Assembly (NCBI GenBank): GCA_900545555.1
Contig: UQZI01000063.1
Span: 1-12,513, forward strand
Direction of reading: 5' to 3'
Source of the DNA: an uncultured Collinsella sp.
GTDB taxonomy: Bacteria; Actinomycetota; Coriobacteriia; Coriobacteriales; Coriobacteriaceae
Length of the DNA stretch: 12,513 bases
The position numbers were made by a program, and so were the translations under genes. The notes under the pieces are model-generated. The model saw only the letters and a program-made list of their open reading frames with translations. It searched no databases and had not been told where the DNA came from. Position 1 is the first letter of the stretch. Every line of letters starts with the position of its first letter. Below are positions 6,962 through 12,513 of the stretch, one piece after another.

Positions 6962-6990
6962 TTGCGCTGATGTTTTTTGTCCCGTAATAT
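6962..6990 (+). promoter_or_regulatory. promoter of tRNA-Glu
   Basis: TTGCGC (6962-6967) and TAATAT (6985-6990) are spaced by 17 bases. Transcription would begin near 6997, giving a leader of about 28 bases before the tRNA. Confidence 0.55.
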
Positions 6991-7024
6991 ATTTCCTCGC
7001 AGCACGGCAGTGCAGATGTCATGT

Positions 7025-7101
7025 GGCCCGTTCGTCTAGCGGTTTAGGACGCCGCCCTCTCAAGGCGGAGATCACCAGTTCGAATCTGGTACGGGCTACC
7101 A
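7025..7101 (+). tRNA. tRNA-Glu (anticodon CUC)
   Basis: The sequence folds as a cloverleaf. The acceptor arm GGCCCGT pairs with ACGGGCT, leaving a G-U pair at the 1-72 position. The D arm GTCT...AGGAC follows. The anticodon stem CCGCC/GGCGG holds the loop CTCTCAA with anticodon CTC, reading GAG codons. The T arm is ACCAG/CTGGT with loop TTCGAAT. The CCA end (7099-7101) is encoded. GAG is the dominant glutamate codon in the neighbouring genes, which fits a CUC isoacceptor. Confidence 0.96.
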
Positions 7102-7111
7102 CGCATCTGAT

Positions 7112-7146
7112 ACCCGGTCTTTCCACGGAAGGCCGGGTTTTTTATT
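7112..7146 (+). terminator. Rho-independent terminator of tRNA-Glu
   Basis: CCCGG-T-CTTTCC pairs with GGAAGG-CCGGG (about 7113-7137), with one unpaired T and one wobble, followed by a T run from 7138. Confidence 0.9.
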
Positions 7147-7212
7147 ATCAAACAACTGTCTGTCATTCCCGTTTGAACAAGAGCTTTGCGTTCTGCTTAT
7201 GGCCCTTACGGG

Positions 7213-7218
7213 TACAAT
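7213..7218 (+). promoter_or_regulatory. candidate -10 box of the YbhN-family gene
   Basis: TACAAT lies 34 bases before the start codon at 7252. The -35 candidates (TTGCGT at 7186, TTCTGC at 7191) are imperfect in spacing or sequence. Confidence 0.4.
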
Positions 7219-7251
7219 AACCAAGATATTTTGACTGTTAGAAGGAGTCTC

Positions 7252-8559
7252 ATGACGGAGTCCTCTCAGCATACGTCCAAGCCCCAGGTCGAGGTTGAGG
7301 CCTCGGGCGGCGATGACAATAAGAGCGCACGCCGCGGCGCAATCTTTATCGGCGTTGTGCTGGTGGGTTATATCGTCTATCTGGTGGTAACCGGGCAGAT
7401 GGGGCAGTTCTGGGCTGCTATGTCGAGCGTCCAGGCGCCCTGGCTCGTTGTCGCGTGTCTTTGCATGTTTATGTATCTGTTCTTTGGCATTGTGGCCTAT
7501 GCGATCGCCGTCTGGCTCGACCCCAATTCACCCGTCGGCATTCGCGACCTGATCTCGGTCGAGGCGAGTGGCATCTTCTTTGGCAACCTGACGCCCATGA
7601 TGATGGGCTCTACGCCTGCCCAGATCTACCGCCTGACCAAAGCGGGCCAAAACGTGGGCGAAGCGGGTGCCACGCAGTTCACCCGATTTATTGTGTATCA
7701 GTTTGGCCTCGTTGCCTGGGGCGCTATCCTATTGCTTGCTCGCATGCCGTTTTTTGCCGAGCGCTATGGCGACATGACGCTGCTGTGCGTCTTTAGTTTT
7801 GGCGGTCACTGCTGCATCCTGCTCGGCATCTTCGCCGTCGCGCTCATGCCTAAGACCGTCACGCGCGTCGCCCATTGCATCATCAATTGGCTCGAGCGCA
7901 TAGGTGTCTCGGCCACTAAGATCGATGGATGGCGCTCGTTTGTCGATGGCGAGATCTACTCCTTCTCCGAGAAGTTCAAGCTTTCGGCCGGACATTTTTC
8001 TTCCATGCTGCTCACCGTGTTTATCACCATGCTGCAGCTCGCGTTTTTCTATCTGGTGCCGTATTTTCTGATGCTCGCCTTTGGCCACCACGAGGTCGAC
8101 TTTTTCTCGGTCATGGCCGCGAGCGCCTTTGTCCAGCTGCTGAGCTCTGCGGTTCCCTTGCCCGGTGGAACTGGTGGCGCTGAGGGCGGCTTTGCTTTGT
8201 TCTTGGGTCATTTCTTTGGGTCGGCTTCGACCGCCGGCTATCTGCTGTGGCGTCTCATTACGTTTATCGCGCCGACCATTTTGGCTGCGCCCCTGCTGGG
8301 CCTTAAGAGCGCCCACAACGAGAGCATCCATGCGCGCTGGGATCGCGTGATGCGCAAGCTCGGCCGTACGCCTCAGACGCCCTCTGCGCCCACTAAGCCG
8401 CACCCCACGAATGCTGTTACCGTTGATCCCAGGAAGCACGCTCAGAAGGCTTCTGGGACCGCTAAGCCGGCTCATAAAGCCTATGTGCGCCAGACGGGCG
8501 ACGGTATCCGCGTATCTCCGTCGGCGCTCAATAAGAAGAAGCACCCTAAGTCGCGGTAG
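7252..8559 (+). CDS. YbhN/UPF0104-type integral membrane protein (lysylphosphatidylglycerol synthase TM-domain family)
   Basis: A multi-pass membrane protein related to the flippase-like domain of MprF and to YbhN proteins. About eight hydrophobic segments can be seen: roughly residues 29-47, 64-88, 104-118, 144-163, 174-199, 246-277, 284-303 and 325-351. The conserved segments GNLTPMMMGSTPAQIYRL (111-128) and PLPGGTGGAEGG (302-313) are family hallmarks. Residues 1-28 are polar. The last 80 or so residues form a Pro/Lys/Arg-rich tail, probably cytoplasmic and disordered. There is no lysyltransferase (synthase) domain, so it is not a full MprF. The start at 7252 is chosen because GAAGGAG lies 4 bases upstream; the in-frame ORF extends to 7186 without a ribosome site. 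Likely role: moving a lipid or isoprenoid-linked molecule across the membrane, substrate unknown. Confidence 0.85.
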   Translation: MTESSQHTSKPQVEVEASGGDDNKSARRGAIFIGVVLVGYIVYLVVTGQMGQFWAAMSSVQAPWLVVACLCMFMYLFFGIVAYAIAVWLDPNSPVGIRDLISVEASGIFFGNLTPMMMGSTPAQIYRLTKAGQNVGEAGATQFTRFIVYQFGLVAWGAILLLARMPFFAERYGDMTLLCVFSFGGHCCILLGIFAVALMPKTVTRVAHCIINWLERIGVSATKIDGWRSFVDGEIYSFSEKFKLSAGHFSSMLLTVFITMLQLAFFYLVPYFLMLAFGHHEVDFFSVMAASAFVQLLSSAVPLPGGTGGAEGGFALFLGHFFGSASTAGYLLWRLITFIAPTILAAPLLGLKSAHNESIHARWDRVMRKLGRTPQTPSAPTKPHPTNAVTVDPRKHAQKASGTAKPAHKAYVRQTGDGIRVSPSALNKKKHPKSR

Positions 8560-8608
8560 GGCAGTCGTGCGTTCTTCATGATGCGGGGCATATTTGAGCT
8601 GTATGGGG

Positions 8609-8632
8609 GATAATCCTCTTACGTAGATTATC
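8609..8632 (+). promoter_or_regulatory. candidate operator of the TetR gene
   Basis: GATAATC (8609-8615) and GATTATC (8626-8632) are perfect 7-base inverted arms with a 10-base spacer. The left arm contains a GATAAT -10-like hexamer, and the site ends 43 bases before the TetR start. Its size and position suit binding by a TetR dimer and autorepression. This is inference; no other copy of the site was found near the neighbouring genes. Confidence 0.5.
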
Positions 8633-8675
8633 TCTCATCTGTTGATGAATGCCCGCATATCGAAGGGACACGTTC

Positions 8676-9287
8676 ATGGACACCAGCAAACCGCGTCTTG
8701 ATCGCCGCATCGTTCGCAGCCGCAATGCCATCCTTTCCGCTTTCGAGCGCCTGCTCATGGAAAAGCCGCTGGCAGACATTACGGTGAGTGCCATCGCGCG
8801 CGAGGCCAATGTCGACCGCAAGACCTTCTACGTGCACTTTGGTACGGTTGATGGCTTGCTCGATGCCATTGCCGTCGATGTGGTGGAGATGATTGTCGAC
8901 TCGGTCGAGAAAACGCTTGCTTCCATGAACGGCGACACCAACGAGCGCGCCCTGGGCGCGGCGGCGACCTTCTTTAAAACCATTAACGAGGCGCTATGCA
9001 ACAACCTGGTGCTCAATCGTCAGCTGATCGAGAACATTCCGCTCGATGATTTTATGGCTCGTTTTCGTGCGCCGCTCGAGCACGAGATTGCCGAGCGCGA
9101 TCTGCTGCCCCAAGGTCTCAAGGACGAGATGTTCGACTACTATCTGGCGTTTTTGCTGTCGGGTATTATCGGAATCTATCGCACATGGGCGCTGTCTGAC
9201 GGCTCGGTTCCTATCGAGCGCGTCTCGGAGGTCGCCAACGACCTGACTCTCAATGGCCTGTCGAGTCTGGAATCTCGCTTGGATTAG
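8676..9287 (+). CDS. TetR/AcrR-family transcriptional regulator
   Basis: A 203-residue one-domain-plus-ligand-pocket repressor. The N-terminal helix-turn-helix lies at about residues 15-60, with the core ITVSAIAREANVDRKTFYVHF (35-55) and the following GTVDGLLDAI, as in TetR proteins. The C-terminal half is helical and variable, with no recognised ligand signature. The ATG at 8676 is preserved by AAGGGA 7 bases upstream; an in-frame ATG at 8649 has none. The inverted repeat at 8609-8632 is a likely self-operator. The neighbouring YbhN-type membrane gene on the same strand is a possible target, 117 bases upstream. The C terminus ends 3 bases before an IS remnant, so the last residues may have been altered by that insertion, although the length is normal. 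Confidence 0.9.
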   Translation: MDTSKPRLDRRIVRSRNAILSAFERLLMEKPLADITVSAIAREANVDRKTFYVHFGTVDGLLDAIAVDVVEMIVDSVEKTLASMNGDTNERALGAAATFFKTINEALCNNLVLNRQLIENIPLDDFMARFRAPLEHEIAERDLLPQGLKDEMFDYYLAFLLSGIIGIYRTWALSDGSVPIERVSEVANDLTLNGLSSLESRLD

Positions 9288-9290
9288 GCG

Positions 9291-9527
9291 CAGGCTTGAG
9301 TTCGCGAGGCGCTTGTCGGGGTGCAGCCCGATCGACCAGGCGACGGGCATCCCGTCGAAGCAGTCGATGACCGGGCTCAGGTAGACCTTCTCGCCGCCCG
9401 GGAGCCTGAACTCGGTGATGTCGGTGAGCCACAGCAGGTTGGGCTCGTCGGCGTGGAAATTCCTGTTTACGAGGTTCTCCGGCGCCTTGTAGACCTCGCC
9501 GGCGTAGGAGCTGTAGCCTGAGGATCC
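9291..9527 (-). pseudogene. IS3-family transposase (OrfB integrase) remnant
   Basis: Read on the minus strand the 79-codon open stretch carries SYAGEVYKAPENLVNRNF, then NLLWLTDITEFRLPGGEKVY and SPVIDCFDGMPVAWSIG, ending DKRLANSSL. This is the middle of an IS3/IS150-type rve integrase domain. It includes the first catalytic Asp (in LTDIT) but lacks the second Asp (HSDxG region) and the Glu. The match to the family stops at about 9291, beside the TetR stop codon, and a TAA closes the frame at 9530-9528. Both ends are missing and no terminal inverted repeat is seen, so it cannot transpose. It may be a decayed insertion or the scar of a join between two genome segments. Confidence 0.85.
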
Positions 9528-9544
9528 TTAAAAGAAAGTCCAGT

Positions 9545-10861
9545 TTATCCTTTCCACCCCAATTGGGAATCCTCCGATGCGCCTTCGCACGCTCGCATGA
9601 CCTCGATACCGTGCGAGCGTGCGAACTCGACGAGCTCTGCGTTGCGGGCGTTTATGGTGCCGAAGGCGGCGGGACACACGATAAGGCGCGCGCAGTGGAC
9701 GAGGAGCTCTTTGGCGCGGGCTATGGTTCTATCCCCGATCGGCTCGAAGGCGCGCTCGGCCACGCATTCCGCCGCCAGGTCGCGCGCTAGCTCGCAGTCG
9801 ATGTCCCCTTCGTGCAGAACGCCCGTGTAGAACGCCTTGCCCTGCCGGATGAGCTGGCGAAACACAGCCGACCCCGTACCTGCGCCGGCGATGACGAACG
9901 TGTGCGCATCGCCGTGCGGGCGTCCAATTTCCACGCTGCCGAAGCGCTCGTTGAAGGTGCCATGTTGAAGGCCGTAGAGCTCGCCAATCGTCTCGCGCGT
10001 GAATATGTCCTCGGGTGCGCCGGCGCGGAAGACCCGGCCGTCCTTCACGCAAATCACCTTGTCGGCGCTTTTCTGCGCGAGCTCGAGTTCGTGGATGGAC
10101 ATGATGACAGCCACATTCCGCGATTTCGCAAGGTGGCGAAGTATTCGCAGCAGGTCGATCTGGTAGCGGATATCGAGATACGACGTGGGCTCGTCGAGCA
10201 CGAGCACACGCGGATCCTGCGCGATGGCGCGTGCGAGCATGACGCGCTGGCGTTGCCCGTCGCTTATCTGCATGAAGTCGCACTCGGCGAGCTCTTCCAC
10301 ATGTGCGGTTTTCATGGCCTCGTCGACCCGACTATGGTCGTTGGGCGAGAGTGTGCCCATTCGCCCGGTGTAGGGATGTCTTCCCGCCTCTATGATATCG
10401 CGGCAGGTGAGGAGCTCGGTCCGGGGGCGATCTGTCAGCATAACGGCAAGGTTCCTTGCGAACTCCGCCGTCTTCCATCGGGAAATCTCTCGCCCCTCGA
10501 GCTCGACCGCGCCGGCAAGCGGTGCTAAATGGCGTGTGATGGTTTTCAAGATGGTCGACTTGCCCGAGCCGTTCGGCCCGATGAGCGCCACGACGTCGCC
10601 CGCGCGAACCTCCAGATCGACGCCTTCGACTACGACCTTCTTGTCGTAGCCCGCCGACAGGTCGCTTATGTGGAAAAGCGGCGCTCCGTCAGCCTGCGTT
10701 TCGACCGTAGTTTCGAGGTTCGGCTCCGCTCGGAGGAGGCGTTCCGCGCGCAGTTCCGCACGAGCCGAAAGTGCCTTCTGGCGCTTTCGTGCGAGCTCAG
10801 GACTGTCTAAGCATGGAATGTCCCCTCCGAGCGTTTTGGGCCGCGGCACGAATTCTCCCAT
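9545..10861 (-). CDS. FecCD-type ABC importer ATPase with extra N- and C-terminal regions
   Basis: ATP-hydrolysing subunit of an importer for iron-siderophore, haem or corrinoid-type ligands, acting at the inner face of the membrane. The ABC domain spans about residues 62-290: Walker A GPNGSGKST (95-103), signature ISDGQ (199-203, with Asp where the family usually has Gly), Walker B VLVLDEPTS (219-227) and His switch in SIHE (255-258). The expected Q-loop glutamine is replaced (MLTDRP around 141-146); I recall a Clostridia/Actinobacteria subfamily with both ISDGQ and this loop. A 60-residue Arg/Ala/Glu-rich N-terminal extension and a C-terminal region of about 125 residues (from TFVIAGAGTG at 321) make it 438 residues, against about 260 for typical FecE. 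Its ATG directly follows the permease stop, so the two are translationally coupled. The C-terminal region may be regulatory; its role is unknown. Confidence 0.88.
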   Translation of the reverse strand: MGEFVPRPKTLGGDIPCLDSPELARKRQKALSARAELRAERLLRAEPNLETTVETQADGAPLFHISDLSAGYDKKVVVEGVDLEVRAGDVVALIGPNGSGKSTILKTITRHLAPLAGAVELEGREISRWKTAEFARNLAVMLTDRPRTELLTCRDIIEAGRHPYTGRMGTLSPNDHSRVDEAMKTAHVEELAECDFMQISDGQRQRVMLARAIAQDPRVLVLDEPTSYLDIRYQIDLLRILRHLAKSRNVAVIMSIHELELAQKSADKVICVKDGRVFRAGAPEDIFTRETIGELYGLQHGTFNERFGSVEIGRPHGDAHTFVIAGAGTGSAVFRQLIRQGKAFYTGVLHEGDIDCELARDLAAECVAERAFEPIGDRTIARAKELLVHCARLIVCPAAFGTINARNAELVEFARSHGIEVMRACEGASEDSQLGWKG

Positions 10862-11896
10862 CTACCTCACCCGCTTCTTCAACATGAGCGCGATAACCAC
10901 CGGAGCGCCGAAGATGGCGGTGACGGCGCTGATGGAAAGCTCGACGGGAGAGAACAGCGTGCGCGCGATCAAATCGCAGCCCGCGCAGAAGATGGCGCCT
11001 CCCAAGAAGCACGCAGGAATCACGCGGATGGGCTTCGACGACTTTAGCGCCGACTTCACGAGATGCGGAGCCGCGATGCCTACGAACGACACCGGACCAG
11101 CGAACGCGGTCACGCAGGCGGAGAGCATGCTCGCTAGAAGGACGAGCACCACGCGGAAGCGTTCGACGTTCACGCCGACGCTTTTCGCGTAGGCTTCTCC
11201 CAGCTGGAAGGCGGAAAGGGGCTTCGATATCGCGAATACGCATGCGCTCACGGTGATCACCACGACCGCGATGACCGCGATGTCGTCCCAGCTCGAACCC
11301 GAGAAGCTACCCAAAGACCAGTTGTGAAGGTTCACGATGGACTGGTCGTCGGCGAAGGCGATGAGGAAGTTCGTCGCCGCCGAGCAGATGTATCCCACCA
11401 TGACGCCCGCCACGATGAGCATGGCCATGGAACTTATGCGCCGTGCGATGAGGAGCACGAAGCCGATGGTTATAAGCGAGCCCAGAAACGCTGCGGCCAC
11501 CATGGCCGGCGAGGACATGGCCTGGTTCGCGCCTAGAAGTACGATCATCGTAAGCGCGACGACGAACTTTGCGCCCGAGGAGACGCCCAAGATGAACGGG
11601 TCGGCGATGGGGTTGTTGAAAAACGTCTGCAGCAGGAAGCCAGAGAGCGAGAGCGCCCCTCCCAGAAGCGCCGCCTCGATGACGCGCGGCAGGCGGATCT
11701 GCCAGATGACCTGGGCCGCGGTGGAGGTGTCGCCGGGCCCGGCCAGAAGGATGTCCAGCACCTCCGCGGGCGACGTCCCCACGCTCCCCAGGCATAGGTT
11801 GGCCGCGAAGAGCGCCAGAAGGCCGAGAAGGACGATGAGGTCGTAGGCCGTCGCCCGCCGCCTCCGTCCGCTGCCGCTGCCCTTCGCGTCACCCAC
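10862..11896 (-). CDS. FecCD-family ABC transporter permease
   Basis: Membrane subunit of the importer, 344 residues, normal for BtuC/FecD-type permeases, with about ten hydrophobic segments. Family marks are IRLPRVIEAALLGGALSLSG (about 67-86), QTFFNNPIADPFILGVSSGA (89-108), and GPVSFVGIAAPHLVK, the coupling-helix region that contacts the ATPase. The start is a GTG at 11896-11894, one base after the binding-protein stop, with GGAGG 10 bases upstream. A short basic stretch (RRRR) precedes the first membrane span. Gene order binding protein, permease, ATPase with abutting codons is a classical operon. Ligand cannot be named from sequence. Confidence 0.93.
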   Translation of the reverse strand: MGDAKGSGSGRRRRATAYDLIVLLGLLALFAANLCLGSVGTSPAEVLDILLAGPGDTSTAAQVIWQIRLPRVIEAALLGGALSLSGFLLQTFFNNPIADPFILGVSSGAKFVVALTMIVLLGANQAMSSPAMVAAAFLGSLITIGFVLLIARRISSMAMLIVAGVMVGYICSAATNFLIAFADDQSIVNLHNWSLGSFSGSSWDDIAVIAVVVITVSACVFAISKPLSAFQLGEAYAKSVGVNVERFRVVLVLLASMLSACVTAFAGPVSFVGIAAPHLVKSALKSSKPIRVIPACFLGGAIFCAGCDLIARTLFSPVELSISAVTAIFGAPVVIALMLKKRVR

Positions 11897-11897
11897 G

Positions 11898-12335
11898 CTA
11901 CTCGAGCCTCCAGACGAATGTGGTGGGCTCCCCCGAGCCGGCGATGGCGGAGCGCAGGTCGGAGATGATGTCCGCCATGCTGGTGATCTGCTGATAGAGG
12001 TTGGAGTCGCAGGTCCAGACGTCCCCGTTGCGCACGGCGCGGAAGTCCGCGAGCAGCGCGTTCTTCTCGACGAGCGCCTCGAGGCTGGTTACGCCGCCGT
12101 CGATCGTCCCGTTGTAGACGATGACGTCGGCGTCTCGCGCGCCCTCGTAGAAGCGCTCCATCTCGACGGTGACGGTGGTGGGGGAGGATTCGGTCGCGCC
12201 CTCCTCGGAAAAGCTCACGTACGCGCCGCCCGCCGCCTCGATCATCTGGCAGAAGTAGTCGCCGGAGCGCCGCGTCACGGCGGCCCCGTCCTCGTTCACG
12301 TAGAAGAAGGCCACGGTCCTGCCCGCGGGGCCCTC
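11898..12335 (-). pseudogene. ABC importer substrate-binding protein, C-terminal part only
   Basis: The last 145 or so codons of a periplasmic-type binding protein for the FecCD importer. Recognisable segments are GRTVAFFYVNEDGA, SGDYFCQMIEAAGG, MERFYEGARDADVIVYNGTI, LADFRAVRNGDVW and the terminal FVWRLE. These match the second lobe of PF01497-like binding proteins associated with the ISDGQ-type ATPase subfamily. The lipoprotein signal and the first lobe, roughly the first 200 residues, are absent; instead the frame continues upstream into a Nudix hydrolase start. The stop lies one base before the permease GTG, so this end is intact. As present it could not be exported or bind ligand. The right boundary is approximate. 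Confidence 0.85.
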
Positions 12336-12513
12336 CGCGGCGGCCTCCTCCACGCGCTCCCCGGGCTGCGCAAAGCCGCCCGGCAGCGCCCACCAGCCGA
12401 GGAAGGGGTGGCCGCCGCGGCGGATCAGCAGCGTGCGCAGCGCCCCGTCCGCCGCGCGGGAAAAGATGCAGACGTCCACCGTCACCGACGGCCGGGGGTA
12501 TTTGTCGGCGCGG
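12336..12513 (-). pseudogene. Nudix hydrolase, N-terminal part only, fused in frame to the binding protein
   Basis: The frame starts outside the window: it stays open from 12513 (ADKYPRPSVTVDVCIF), so the GTG at 12485 is internal rather than a true start. The segments VTVDVCIF, LLIRRGGHPFLGWWALPGGF and AQPGERVEEAAA match ADP-ribose-type/NrtR-like Nudix proteins. The Nudix box begins (GGFAQPGERVEE) but the catalytic REUxEExGU part is lost where the binding-protein sequence takes over at about 12335. It cannot be an active hydrolase in this form. Base composition is more GC-rich than in the kinase genes to the left. It may be the product of a deletion or of misassembly. Confidence 0.82.

Noticed and set aside
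9250..9432. 60-codon minus-strand frame over the IS remnant
   Set aside because: It is in a different frame from the transposase match and its sequence is arginine-rich noise.
11545..12393. 282-codon minus-strand frame across permease and binding protein
   Set aside because: Arginine/glycine-rich shadow frame; the real genes in the other frame carry family motifs.
1..12513. CRISPR array, prophage or toxin-antitoxin module
   Set aside because: I looked for regularly spaced repeats, phage structural genes and paired small genes and saw none.

Overview
The window looks like gut Actinobacteria DNA: high GC, actinobacterial phosphotransferase genes and Collinsella/Olsenella-type housekeeping genes. 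It does not read as one uniform chromosome segment. Positions 1 to about 3230 carry a LacI-type regulator, HPr (ptsH) and enzyme I (ptsI) whose protein style and layout look bifidobacterial. From about 3270 to 9287 the codon use and protein style look like Coriobacteriia (Collinsella-like). Positions 9291-9527 hold a remnant of an IS3-family transposase. From 9545 to about 12335 lies a minus-strand FecCD-type ABC importer. At about 12335 the importer's binding-protein gene is joined in frame to the front of a Nudix hydrolase gene that runs off the right edge. These taxonomic labels come from my recognition of protein style, not from a search.

Layout. Left edge: a lacI-family gene on the minus strand, broken by a frameshift near 337 and cut by the window edge. 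Next is ptsH (minus) with a terminator and several hairpins after it. A 331-base divergent control region follows, then ptsI (plus). Two paralogous PfkB-family sugar-phosphate kinases follow on the plus strand, each 310 residues and each with a strong terminator. Then come cca (CCA-adding enzyme), tRNA-Glu(CUC) with its own promoter and terminator, a YbhN/MprF-type membrane protein, and a TetR regulator with a candidate self-operator. The IS remnant faces the other way. The ABC cluster is read right to left: binding protein (truncated), permease, ATPase, with stop and start codons abutting.

How the genes work together. ptsI and ptsH encode the general phosphorelay that starts all PTS sugar uptake (PEP to EI to HPr). 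1-Phosphofructokinase-type enzymes act on the product of fructose PTS import, so the neighbourhood makes metabolic sense even if the join between the two blocks is suspect. The cca gene and the tRNA are linked by tRNA maturation. The ABC cluster is of the type that imports iron-siderophore, haem or corrinoid compounds, but here its binding protein lacks the N-terminal lobe.

I did not find a convincing new defence or mobile system. The most notable points are the Nudix/binding-protein fusion, the mosaic structure, the pair of kinases with shared unusual motif residues, and the frameshifted LacI gene. Several of these could come from metagenome misassembly, and I say so where it applies.
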